A stretch of 64,000 bases of DNA from Lolium rigidum (lineage: Eukaryota; Streptophyta; Magnoliopsida; Poales; Poaceae): positions 95,707,276 to 95,771,275 of the forward strand of contig NC_061508.1 of the NCBI RefSeq assembly GCF_022539505.1. Reading direction: 5' to 3'. The notes below the pieces were generated by a model. That model was not told where the DNA came from. It did no database searches and saw only the letters and a program-made list of their open reading frames with translations. The stretch's first letter is position 1. Each line of letters starts with the position of its first letter. Positions 43,810-55,316 of the stretch are shown here, in pieces. The translations under genes were made by a program, and so were the position numbers.

Positions 43810-44905
43810 ACTTTGACGGTGTCACAACGAAAGCAATGTCGTGTATAGCCATGAGAGAGACTAAATTTCATGGCGACCATAATGGTGTCCATCAATAAGA
43901 TGATAAGCGACATATAAACCTGTCTTTTTTTTGGCAAAGCCACAACGAATAAACCATATCATGTATAAGCCATAATAGAAAGTCAATCTCATTTGAAACT
44001 TGTATTTTGGAAATGCCACAACGAAAATCCATGTCGTGTAAGATATATCCTATTGCGACCGTAATGGTGCCTGCCAATAGGATGACGAATATCATATATA
44101 AACCCGCAGAGCCATGACGAAAATCCATGTCTTGGCCTGATATAAAAAAAAATCCATTGTGTCCAGGATGGGTCCCAGTCAATAAGATGATAAATCTCAT
44201 ATATGAACCTGTATTTTGAAAATGCCACAACGAAAATCCATGTTGTGTAGATTCAATCCCGTTGTGACCATAATGGTGCCAGCCAATAGGACAAATCTCA
44301 TATGTAAACCTGCAGAGCCATGGCGAAAATCCATGTCGTGACCTGATGTATAAAAAAAATCCATTGCGACCAGGATGGTCCCATCCAATAGGATGATACA
44401 TCTCATCTATGAACCTGTATTTTGGAAATGCCACAACAAAAATCTATGTCGTGTAGAGTCAATCCCATTGCGACCAGAATGGTGCCAGCCAATAGGATGA
44501 CATTTTCATATGTGTAAACTTGTAGAGCCATGACGAAAATCCATGTCGTGTAGAGTCAATCCCATTGCGACCAGAATGGTGCCAGCCAATAGGATGACAA
44601 TTTTGTATGTGTAAACTTGTAGAGCCATGACGAAAATCCATGTCCTGTAGAGTCAATCCCATTGCGACCAGAATGGTGCCAGCCAATAGGATGAAAATTT
44701 CGTATGTGTAAACTTGTAGAGCCATGACGAAAATCCATGTCGTGGCTTGATATAAAAGAATCCCATCGCGACCAGAACGGTGCCAGCCAATAGGATGACA
44801 ATTTCGTATGTGTAAACTTGTAGAGCCATGACGAAAATCCATGTCGTGGCTTGATATAAAAGAATCCCATCGCGACCAGAACGGTGCCAGCCAATAGGAT
44901 GGTAG
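43810..44905. repeat. Tandem repeat array, about 97-104-bp period
   Basis: About ten units, each with CCATGACGAAAATCCATGTCGTG, a variable link, ATCCCATTGCGACCAGAATGG and TGCCAGCCAATAGGATGA (each shown in part). The last five units are closest (markers near 44461, 44558, 44655, 44759 and 44863). Minus-strand open frames are repeats of HGFSSWLYKFTH and are a by-product of a period mostly close to a multiple of 3. Confidence 0.85.
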
Positions 44906-44959
44906 GGTTTGATGGCTGTAGTAGTATTAATTTTAGGGTGTAGCGAAATATCATGCTAC

Positions 44960-45600
44960 TATCCAAGGATATCCTGCGACCGTTTTTTTTAGTGACGGTG
45001 CCATCCAGGTTTCTCATACTATATATGTACCATTCCCGTATTATTGAGATGTGTGTGAAAGATCATGCATCACCTCAAAGTAGTTTATCAGCTCTATTGC
45101 GATCGCTTTGCTGCTACAATGCCAACCAATGGAGTTGAAAGGTTTCATAATTCCACATGAACCGCGTTGGCATGCTTCACTACTCCTTAAAATATCATAT
45201 CATGGTGAAATATCATACCATTGCATTGTGCGGCGAAATATCATACCACTTCATTGTGTGGCGAAATATCATACCACTTCATTGTGTGGCAAAATAATGC
45301 CACTGGATCGTGTGGTCAAATATCATACCACTGTCTTCTGGCGAAATATCATACCATTGTTCTGAAATATAATGCGACCGTCTTTTAGCGACAGTGCCAG
45401 CCAGATTCTTGTACGTACTTTATATGTGACATTCCCTTACTATCGAGGTGTGTGGAAGATCATGCCTCCCCTCAAAGTAATTTTATCGACTCTAGAGCAA
45501 TCGCCTTGCTGCTGCGATGAAAACAATTAATGGAGTTGAAAGGTTTCATGGTTCCACATGAACCACCCAGGCCTGCTTCCCTGCTCCTTCATGGAGTGGC
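44960..45600. repeat. 400-bp-spaced direct duplication flanking a minisatellite
   Basis: 44970-45185 and 45370-45595 share ordered blocks (ATCCTGCGACCGT or ATGCGACCGTC, CATTCCC, CACCTCAAAGTA or CCCCTCAAAGTA, GGAGTTGAAAGGTTTCAT, TTCCACATGAACC). Between them, 45189-45365 holds about six imperfect copies of GAAATATCATACCACTTCAT spaced 18-52 bp apart. Confidence 0.75.
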
Positions 45601-46858
45601 AAATCAAACATCGGGATGCCAATTCCGATTTGTATTTAGTAGTTGGTGGAGACATAGATATATTGTACCTATATTGTCGGTTGATGCTGAATATCCAATA
45701 TTCTGACATATATAAACCAATTCTTGAATGTATGCTCATAATGCTAACCTTCAAATGTGCTAGTGCAGGGGGAACTCCCGGCACATCAAATATTGGGCTT
45801 TCATGTTTACCCTTGCATCTCAATTGAACTCCCCTGGTTGAGGACTTACTCCCTCTGATTGGAGATAAATATTTTCTCAACTTGAATATGTACTTTCAAT
45901 GAGATACGCCAATGTAATGTCATGGTAATGTGCTCAGCAGTTACATGGGCTAAATCATCATCCCCCATCCAATGGGTGGAGCTAACTCGTGAGTACTAGA
46001 GCCTAGGAAAAGTACACCTTCACATCTGGCCGGACGGTCATTTGCCCATTCCTGCTATAGTTTATATGAAGCTTTTTATACATTGCCCGTGCAACTGCTT
46101 AGCTAGCCAGGTCTTGCTTCCGCTGCTGCTCCCATCACATTAAGGCAAGAGAACCTCAAGGAGACAAGGAAAAAAAATTGTGACCTATAACATTTTCAGA
46201 TGAGTTGCATTTACTTGTGTATCCGAAAGTATGCTGCTCGAGACATGGTTCCACCTGTAGGGCCCCTAAAATCACACATTTGATGCAGTACAGAAGGAGC
46301 TCCTTCATTTTTAGCACCCTCAGCTATGCTTGAGAATATACAGTAGGCTACTTCAGACCATTTTTTGTTACATACGCGCCTCAGTCTCAGCACTGGATAA
46401 GAAAACTTGCTCGCAATAGCATGGGGTATTCTGACTTTTCATCAGTGTTTAAGTTTGCTATGTGGACCCCTGTTGCTTTTTAGCAGTTGAATAACTTCTA
46501 CATGTTTAGAGCGAGCTCTAAATTTGACAGACTCCTCATAGTGCACAATTCCTCAAAAGAATATGGGTGTCCAGCCTACTCGATCGATCATGTCGGCATG
46601 TTGCTAACTGTGCAAACAACATAGTGACATTGCTTCTGCCCCTGTAAGCCTCTTATAAGTATTGCCTTGTAGGCATTAACCACACGGAGTATTATTTCAA
46701 TGTTGAGGGTGACCTGACGTATTACATACCTACTTGCTTTAGAGTCAACATGGCCTCTAAAGTGGTCGGGATTCCTTTTTTTAAGTGAGGATGTCTTGGT
46801 TACAACTTGGCTACAAGTCGATTATTCTTATCATGTTTGAAATGTGTTCAAGTATTGC

Positions 46859-47760
46859 TCGGATCATTTTCATCTCTTTCTTCTCTCTCTTCGCTACAGC
46901 GCTTTGAGAGTCCTCTTCTCCCCCTGAGAGCTCCTCCGACTCGATTCCGGCGGCGCTGCCGCTTGGAGGAGAGAAGGATGGGTGGCTCGGACTATCCGGA
47001 GTAGATTTAGGTGTTTTAGTTGTTTCGGCGGTCTGCCGTTTGTAGGCTTCATGCCTGTAGCTTGGAGTGGAGTTCTAGATCTTGGCGGCCTGATCTGGAG
47101 CGCTCTTGGGTCTCTTCTTCTCGCCCTCAGGCTTCTCTGGTTGGAGCTGGGAGTTGAGGAGAGGGCCACCATCTCCTTTAATAAAGTCGTTGCTCTGTGC
47201 CATCACCTGATGTGGGAAGGAGACGCTGGGATTCTTCCTTTGGCCGGCCGTGGCGGCGAGGAGAGGAAGGGTGCGGATGTTTCATCCTCTGCAGAGGGAT
47301 GTTGGCGGGGAAGATTACTGCTGCGACTTGGTGAAGAAATCTCTGGGAGTTCATCCTTAGCAGCTCTTCATCGATGTCTTCCTACCATCCAGCTGCTATA
47401 AGCCTCATGGCTGTGGGACAGCCACTCCCGCCCTGGTCACCGGCAAGCTGGCGAGAGGTGTACAACCTCCAGGCCTTTGTGCCAGATTGGAGGCCTTCTG
47501 GCGCCGATGCATGCACTCCCGATGCTCCACCCCAAGTGGCCATGTCCCCGGTGGTGGTGCACTCGACTGCGATCGGTTGCTCCGTCAAGGATTTGGTGGA
47601 GAAGGAGCTAGTCGACGCCCTGGTCTTGATTGCTTTTCTAATTTTTGTGCTAGGGTCTGTAGTGCAATATCCAAGGGCCATATTATAATTTTCTCTGGTT
47701 CCGAGGTCCTTCGTGTAAAAGTTGCTCCACCAACAATAATCTAACTTGTTCGAAAAAAAA
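46859..47760 (+). mobile_element. Possible non-LTR retro-inserted GC-rich sequence with A-tail
   Basis: A GC-rich block inside an AT-rich interior ends in TTGTTCGAAAAAAAAG (about 47748-47761), and GTATTG occurs at both flanks (46853-46858 and 47762-47767), consistent with a target duplication. Several medium frames occur, but none matches a known domain. It could be a retroposed transcript or a SINE/LINE-type element. Confidence 0.35.
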
Positions 47761-48115
47761 GGTATTGAAGACCATCTTCAAATGAATTTTATGGTTCTGA
47801 AAACATTATGGCCGCAATGTTCCAGGCAGGAACATCATGATCCTGTTTCACTGTTACAGGCTGGTGCCCCTGCGTTTCTTTCAAAAGAACAGATACCTGA
47901 ACCAAAAAAAAGGCCTGCCTTGACAAGGCGTCACACATTCGGTGGACCAATGTTGTTAAACATTGCCAAATTAATTTGGTGCCTATTATTATCCTCCCAA
48001 TGATAGTACCTCTTACACCTGTTTCTCCTGACGGAGGGAACATAGTAGCTGCCCTCTTGCTCTGAATGTGGCTTGTGCCTGAGCAAGATAGAATGAACCT
48101 GGAGGGTAAGGCTCA

Positions 48116-48118
<3 letters not shown>

Positions 48119-48156
<38 letters not shown>
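48119..48156. repeat. (AT)19 microsatellite
   Basis: Uninterrupted AT dinucleotides, 38 bp. Confidence 0.97.
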
Positions 48157-48158
<2 letters not shown>

Positions 48159-48159
48159 C

Positions 48160-50125
48160 TCTGATTTTTTTTACTGCATTCCTTGCCATTCACTGGTAGA
48201 CTATTGAAATCATAACCTTGCTGCATTAATCTGCTCAGGGTGCAAAAGAGAATACATCTTCTTACTGTGAGTTTGTTCAGTACAATTGCCGAAAATATTA
48301 GAGCCTCCAGGACTTCTTTACTCATGAAACCAGGACAAAATTATAATATATTTATATATCACCATTATGCCTTTTATCATGGACAAACAGAGCCATCAAA
48401 ATGAACCTGGATCTAAATATCTTGCAACTTATAGCACCAGCATGCAGTAATTTGAAAAGATGAGTGTCTCCGTGATATCGGACTTGGTGTTCACATGGCG
48501 TTATTTGGACGCACTTTCTGACCGCAAACAGTCTAATAAATACATGAAAGGATCTTCTCCACAACTTGTTCATCTTCCATATATAAGTACTGAGGAATTT
48601 ATGCAATTCAAGCACACATGCTGAGTGCAACTTCGAGAGAGAATATTAAGCCATGTATGTTGAACCATTTGGGCCTAAACTTTTGCAGGTGCTTCCTGGA
48701 TGAATCATCTATGGCTCACAATTTTTTAGCTTCCATATCCATACGTATCAGCATGTGTAGTCCTTCCTCTGCTATTGTTTGACTAATTTTTGAGAGACTT
48801 TCCACATGCCAAAGAGACTGAAGATTTAGAGCACCTAGAGTAATATGTCTTGTTCATCTGTGAACTATCTCAGGTCAAAACTGCTGTGGTTTGCCCGTAA
48901 TAAATTCTGAACTGGTATGCAACTATACCACTTGTGTGATAATCCCTTTGATCAATTACCTGAATATGTGAATTTTGGTTCGCGAACCAACAAATATTTC
49001 TGAACCAACATATTGATATTAGAATAAACCGACCTAAGTCTCTATGACAACCTGTCCAAAGTTCGCGAACCTGCACCTGTATTTGGTAGGTGAACCATGC
49101 CATTACCGGAAAATTGATCATCTTAAGTCTCCATGGATGAACCTCACATGTACAATAATCGAATGAAGCAACAATCACCAGGTATGTTTGTCTGGATGAC
49201 AAAAAGAAGAAGCATGTGGCACTGATTCGTGTGTACGTGGAGAAAACCTGAACCCTGGTTGTGTAATGCCTTGTTCTTTATAGGATTGCGGGTAAACAAC
49301 TCCTCATATTTTCATTCCTCGCGCCCTGCCCCCGCATGGTCATGGTTCACCAAGAGGCACCAATTTTAAGCTGAATTTTGGAGTAAGATCCGACAAGAGC
49401 ACACCAGCATAGCCATTGGATTTCGAATAGTTCCTGTGGTTGCCATGTTTAGGCAAATTGTGGTATCACGGATAAGCTTTAGAATTGTTTTTTTTGTTTT
49501 GTTTACAAGTTGCTGACCGAACCTGCTGCTCAGTTCATAGTTGGAGTATGACCAATAGCAAATGTACCTGTAGGTTACCCTGTGGTAAAATAGTGGCTGC
49601 CCCATGTAAACTTTGAGTTGCTTGTGAGACTAGTCATGTAGTGGTTGCCAGTTAACCGACTCATTTAGCTGATACCTGAATACAAAATTTCTAAAGAATC
49701 CAAGCTTTGTGATGTTCATGCTAGCTCGGCAGCACTCATGCATAGATCATCATTGGTATCATGTGCACTTGTCTAGTGCAACGACTGACCCCCTGTGTTG
49801 ATCTGTGGCACAACATGGCCATCCAAAATAAATGCTTCTTTCTCTACTCCTATTTATCTTGCGTTGGTATATCAGTCAAGCTCATCTGCCCTGATGCAGG
49901 TAAATACTTATCTCACCGGATCCTAACATTACATGCTAAAATGGCCATTGTGACTTTAAACTTCCTTTAAATATCTCCAGAATGCCAGTTTCATGTCACA
50001 TATACTCTTCTGACCTGTTTCCCAAGGCATAGGACTTGACCTCATCACCAATGAAGACGTAACTGGAGAATGGATGATGAGCGAACGATGACCACCAAAG
50101 CGCAGCGAAGATGGGAGGAGAATCA
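48160..50125. other. Remaining interior of the LARD-like element
   Basis: No open frame longer than about 110 codons, no retroviral motif and no RNA gene was recognised. A GCGAACC motif recurs near 48980 and 49065. Confidence 0.4.
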
Positions 50126-50144
50126 GGTCCCACCGGGCGTGCCA
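50126..50144 (-). other. Primer-binding site of the LARD-like element
   Basis: On the minus strand TGGCACGCCCGGTGGGACC starts two bases after the CA end of the 5' LTR. It begins with TGG, the complement of a tRNA CCA end. The exact tRNA is not identified. Confidence 0.6.
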
Positions 50145-50146
50145 TT

Positions 50147-52096
50147 TGTTTTAGCGAGATAAATATTTGAATTCATCTGCATTGGCATTTAAAATGCGGG
50201 CGTGCCAGTATACCATTGTATACGAATAGAAGGGTTGCAAATACACATAAATAGGGCACTTGTATTCCATCGATTATCGATAGTTTCCACATTCCCATTT
50301 CACATGTACTTTTAATATTTGCGCCTGTATATATATCTGACAAAGACGATTGCAAAGTTCCCGATTCCTGGAGCCTCGGAAGACTTTCCAGTTAATTACA
50401 TCCATAGACTGGCTTAGGTCCATGAAATACCTCCGATTAAACTGCTGTCAGCATAGTCATCATCCTTAGCCCTCAAGTCGTTACCTCAATGAACTTAACA
50501 AATCTAATAAAATGCCAAGCAAAAGTAAAGCACACATGAGACACGTATTTAACGTGGAAAACCCAAATTGGGTAAAAAACCACGGTGGCGCGGAGGCCAA
50601 ATCCACTATGAGAATATTTGCGTACGCCAGATGTTACAATAAGCTTGTATCCGAGTGACTAAAATTCATCGAAGGCGGGGTGCCACCTGTTTGCTTGCTC
50701 TTGTCTGCGATCATAATCTTCAATTGTCATGTTTCATATTCAAAGATCTTCATACAGCCCAAAAGTAAGTGTTCGGCCTCGTTGATCACGAACATATCAA
50801 GTCCCACCTCATTGGCCAAGATGTCTGAATAAATTCCATCGGCCACGAAAAAGAAGACTCAAATTTAGCCTGCATGAAGCCGTGGGTGTTGCCATCAAGG
50901 GGGGACACATACAACCAGTAGGCATAACGCCATGATCGGGAATGATGATCACCCATCACAAAACCTGTACGGCATGAAGCCATGTGTCGTGTGCTATCAA
51001 GAGAGGCACGTAAATATGTAGGCATAAATCCGTGATAGGGGTTGATGAACACCCGTCATATATCCTGTACCGATACGGCGCGAAGCCTCGACTGGGATTG
51101 AAGATCAACCCGTCACAAAACATGTTTGACTCGATGCCATGATTGTGGGTGAAAATCGCTGGTCATATAACCTGCTTGGCTCGAAGCCTCAATTTGGGGT
51201 AATGATCACCCGCCACATAACCTGCTGGCTCAAAGCCTTGTGTGCCATCGAAGACGATGCGTATAACCTGTAGGCGTAATGCCGTGATCGAGGACGCCAT
51301 CACATATCCTGTACGCCATGGGATCTTTCAATCTGTGGAGTCGCCCGAGTTCAAGTTTCTCCATAGACAGCAAGCCAAGAAGAGAACGGCTCCACCCCCT
51401 CCACTCGATATGTACCTTGACCTGATGGATTTGCTGCTTGTGATGATCCTAGATCGGTCTGTGTGGGAAATCCAGCTCTAGCATCACGTCCGGCCGAAAA
51501 TGATCTATAGAATGTGGCGATATGTGTAGATCGAGTGTATATGAAAAATCAAGGTCCGGCGTCGCTTGCCGGCTGAAAAGATCTGCCCCCTTCGCCTAAT
51601 CGCCTGTTCCCGTGAGGCTCTTTATATCTCCTTTTTGAGCCTGCCGTGAGCTGTGCCGCCAGTCACAAACTACCTCTCCGGAGCGTTCGGCGAGGCCCTC
51701 TCATCCAAATACAGGTCGCTGCCCATGGTCCTTACCTAAACTAATCAAGCTAGCCAAACGGCCAGCGGCAACGTTCTACACGTACGTACACGTACATGTT
51801 TGAAAACCAATCGATCACCACTCCTGGCAGTGGGTCCTCTCACGATCATTTTTTCCTTGAGATGGCTGCTACATATCTTTGAGTCATGCAAAACTCTTAG
51901 CTAACGTGTGTGTGTCTCCTCAATACTTTCCAGACTATACAAAAATCTGAACCAATGTATCTTTGTTCCTCTCATGTACATACTTGTGTTCCTCTTTCTT
52001 GTACCTGATGTGAAACCTTGCGGATATTCTGCACACATTTGCAACCGTGATTTGAAAGTTGTAATCTGTAAAACCATGACAAAATATCATCAAACA
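50147..52096 (-). repeat. 5' LTR of the LARD-like element
   Basis: 1950 bp, nearly identical to 41052-43004. It would hold the promoter for minus-strand transcription. The CTAAG target copy follows at 52097. Confidence 0.93.
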
Positions 52097-52861
52097 CTAA
52101 GAAATAGACAACTCATGTTTAATTTGAGAATAACATGCACGGGGTTCCCACGAGCTTATGTTTGCATGCGATGTCCATCGATATGAGGCCCCTTTCTAAA
52201 ATATTTTGTGGGCCGAGAATCGGTAGCGCATTCACATCCTACCTAAATGCAACGAGATTAAGTACTGTAATATGGATTTGGCCATCTTAACACCATAGAA
52301 TTGGTGACTATTCTGTGTGTTGTTTGGGTTGGAAATTCGATATTAAGATAACTATGAATGATCAGTATTGTTTCAATAGCTATAGTAATAGGAATACCAA
52401 GAAGAAAATTACAATATTGTATTGCTTAGGAGATATATAATCATGAAACCTATTAGCAGATCATGCTATTTAATAAATGGTCACCCATGCATAAGTTCCT
52501 GTGGCATCCTTATGTGCATAATCATTTGAGCACTACTTGACAACTTGTACTAGCCTAATCCATATTGACACCATAGTATTTGGCATACAAATTTTTGTCG
52601 GTTATAGCCTCGTCGCGTTCCGTGTGCTAAATGTATTGCCACTTAAAGGATCATCAGCGGTGGTCCCAATATGAATTAGGCTAGTACAAGTTGTCAACAT
52701 CAAGTGAATGCCATTTAATCAGTAACCGGCACAGCCACCAATCAAGATATCCAGATTTGTGGACATGCAGATTTGTTGTATACGTGTTCGCATAGGAGAA
52801 GGTGAAGGTGTCATATTCAGCTGGGTTGGCACATCCAAGTTTTTCAGGTGCTGGTATGTGA
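52097..52861. repeat. Continuation of the 1.83-kb repeat array
   Basis: Continues the unit broken at 41051 (CCATTACCTAAG to AAATAGACAACTCATG; compare 39208-39235) and runs through the hairpin (52537-52697) to CTGGTATGTGA. There the Sirevirus LTR begins. Confidence 0.85.
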
Positions 52862-54277
52862 TGAAAGTATAGCGTATGGGACCTAGAGGGGGGGTGAATA
52901 GGTGCTACTCCAATTTTTAGTTCTTTTTCGATTAAGGCTTGACACAAAGGTAAATTCCCTAAATATTTAACTATGGTGAATTTACCTATATGACAAGGAT
53001 GCAATAAGTAAGATACAAGTAACAAAGTAAAGACTAGGAACGAGTAAACCAAAGCGGAAGCACGCGGAGACAAGGATGTATTCCCGAGTTCCTCCTTGTG
53101 AAAGGAGTACGTCTCGTTGGAGGGGTGTGAGCTTCGCAACACAATGCTTGCTCAACGCCACTAAGGCCTCACCCTATTCTCCGATGAACTTCACCACGAA
53201 GGCCTAGTTCATCTGTCACTATTGGATTCCTTGAGGCGGAAACCGGAGCCTTTACAACGATCTTGAGGCACACACCCACAACCAAATTGGGGGCCCTCAA
53301 ACACACCACAAATCTGTGAAACAAACAACACACAAGTAAGAATCAACCAAACCTAGGTTTTCTACACAAAGAAACCCTAGGAGAGAAATCCGTCAAGTGA
53401 ATGAGGAGGAAACGAAGAACGGCTTGGTGAAGATGTAGATCGGGGGCTTCTCCTTCAATCCTCCAAAGATCAATGAATTTGGGTGGAGGGATTGAGAGGA
53501 ATCAAGGATTTGGTGAGCTCAAAGTGGGTTGACTTCAATGGCCTTCAATGCTGGTAGAGCTGGTTGGTGAGGAAGAAGAGGAGGGGTATTTATACCCCTC
53601 CCCAAAAACTAGCCATTTGAAGGAAACTTAGGCCGGATTATCCGGCCCCCGAAGGGGAGGATTATCTGGCCCCTCCGAGCCAAATAATCCGACCAATAAT
53701 ACGGTCAGCTTCTGCACTTCACCCCATCTGTGACTTAGCCGAAATCTCGTCATCGAAAATTTGGGGCGGATTATCCGCCCCCCTGAATTATCCGGCCCCT
53801 CCAGGCCAAATAATCCGGGCAATAATCCGGTGACTCCAGGGAGTGTCACACTGGAGTCCTTGGCACAAAACTCGAACTTGACCAAGGGGGGGGGGGGGCG
53901 GATTATCCGGCCCCTGAGGGGGCGGATTATCCGCCCCCCGGATTATCCGGCCCCTCCAGGCCAAATAATCCGGGCAATAATCCGGTGACTCCAGGGAGTG
54001 TCACACTGGAGTCCTTGGCAGAAACTCGAACTTGACCGGGGGCGGATTATCCGGCCCCAGAGGGGGAGCAGATTATCGACCCCCGGATTATCCGGCCCCT
54101 CCAGGCCAAATAATCCGGGGAGGAGATGAGTCAAATTGGCACTTGAATTCTTCTACCTTTTTGAATACATGTGCATTTATTTTCCAGTGTACCTGAAACA
54201 CTTTAACACCTCATCAAATAAATCCTAGTGTTGTTAGCTAACACACAAAAACCATCGGGATCGTAGATGTTCTTTCA
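52862..54277 (-). repeat. 3' LTR of the Sirevirus-like element (1416 bp)
   Basis: Ends TGAAAGTATAGCG and GATGTTCTTTCA, a 6-bp inverted repeat TGAAAG/CTTTCA with TG...CA. On the right it abuts the minus-strand polypurine tract GGGGGAGATT (54278-54287). The left flank TGTGA belongs to the unclassified repeat and would be the target duplication. Confidence 0.9.
53625..54125. repeat. GGATTATCCGGC repeat block in the Sirevirus LTR
   Basis: About twelve copies of GGATTATCCG or AATAATCCGG in both orientations. Within them a 158-bp tandem duplication (about 53768-53925 and 53926-54083) repeats CCAGGCCAAATAATCCGGGC, CTCCAGGGAGTGTCACACTGG and CTCGAACTTGACC (shown in part). GGATTATCC is itself palindromic-like, so strong hairpins are possible. 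Open frames here are artefacts. Confidence 0.85.
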
Positions 54278-54287
54278 ATCTCCCCCT

Positions 54288-55316
54288 TTTTGGTGTTAGA
54301 TGACAACACAAGGATTTGCAAGTATAACATAAAGCAAGAACCAGGCTCCCCTAGATATGTGCACCAGAGAAATAAACGATAAAACGAAAGCACATATAAG
54401 GGACACACACCATAGAGATTATACCCAATACTCACAAATGTAGCCACGATACTTTAAACAAAGCAAATAGCTCAACGAAAAACAAAAGAAAATAAAGGGG
54501 CACAAGCTATAAAGAAATGATAAAAGCATGCGCTTGTGCCCGACCCTAGCAAATCCCGTAGACAGTTCCTAATAGAACTACTTCTCCCCCTTTGGCATCA
54601 AAGACACCAAAAAGGTAGAAGAGCTATGCTAGGCGAACTACGAGATCACTCCTTGTCTCAGCATCATCACCACTCGCACTACTAGCCTCAGAATCATCCT
54701 CTGGATCTTCAGCAGCATCCTCGTCCTCATCATCATCAGAAACCTCCTCAACAGCAGTAGAAGGTGAAGCCTGGTAGAGAGAACGTTCCATGTTCTCCCA
54801 ACAACATTTTTTCAGGCCTGCCGACAACACTTCTTCGGGTTTTCAAGGGGGACACTTGTGTGCATTAGAGAGAAAGGTTTTTTTAGGGAAGAAAAAGGCT
54901 TAGGTTAGAGAGCCAAACTGATAATAGTACTAGACACTCTCTTTTGCAATAATCAAACGAGAAAAGACCAAAATCGAGTGTTTTCCCCAAAAGAGAAACA
55001 AAGGCTAAAACGAGGGAAGACAAAGTCACACAAAAACCCAAAGCCTTAAAACAAAACAAGGAAAAGAGGTTGGTGGCCTAAGCCACCATGTAAGAGTTTG
55101 TGGCATGACACCACGAAGATATATCTTGGGTGCATGGTCACTACTCACATTTTAAGCTCAAGATTCATGAATTGAACATAGAGATATCAATAATTTTTTG
55201 CTATGGGCATCATAGGGGGAGGGAGAGTCCAATGTATTAGGACAACACTCCCCCTAAGTCCATGCCTACACCTAAACACAATAGAGTGACACGGTATGAG
55301 TGTGTATGCAAGATGG
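54288..55316 (-). other. Post-pol region of the Sirevirus with acidic frame
   Basis: Between RNase H and the 3' LTR. A short minus-strand frame (54624-54830) carries an acidic run (SDDDEDEDAAEDPEDDSEAS). Sireviruses often hold an extra, sometimes envelope-like ORF here, but no membrane or envelope motif is visible, so no function is assigned. A second purine-rich tract (TTAGGGGGAGTG on the minus strand) lies near 55250. Confidence 0.5.

Larger units (their letters stand above)
41052..52096 (-). mobile_element. Complete noncoding LTR retrotransposon (LARD-like), very young
   Basis: Two direct copies of 1.95 kb (41052-43004 and 50147-52096) begin TGTTTTAGCGAG and end ATCATCAAACA on the plus strand (TG...CA). 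A perfect 5-bp target duplication CTAAG flanks the whole (41047-41051 and 52097-52101). A primer-binding site and polypurine tract fit the minus orientation. The 7.1-kb interior has no gag or pol motif in any frame, only tandem repeats, a mini-CACTA and short frames. It must therefore have been moved by proteins from another element, as in large retrotransposon derivatives. The LTRs differ by about 5 substitutions and 2 small indels. Confidence 0.93.

Noticed and set aside
43810..44905. Regularly spaced repeats reminiscent of a CRISPR array
   Set aside because: Units are about 100 bp, imperfect throughout with no unique spacers, in a plant retrotransposon.
43892..45017. Minus-strand frames with repeated HGFSSWLYKFTH units, resembling a repeat protein
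   Set aside because: The frames follow a DNA tandem repeat with varying unit length and start and stop arbitrarily. No signal peptide, start context or homology supports a protein.
41052..52096. First read as a second segmental duplication (41-43 kb and 50-52 kb)
   Set aside because: TG...CA ends, the CTAAG target duplication, primer-binding site and polypurine tract show these are LTRs of one element.
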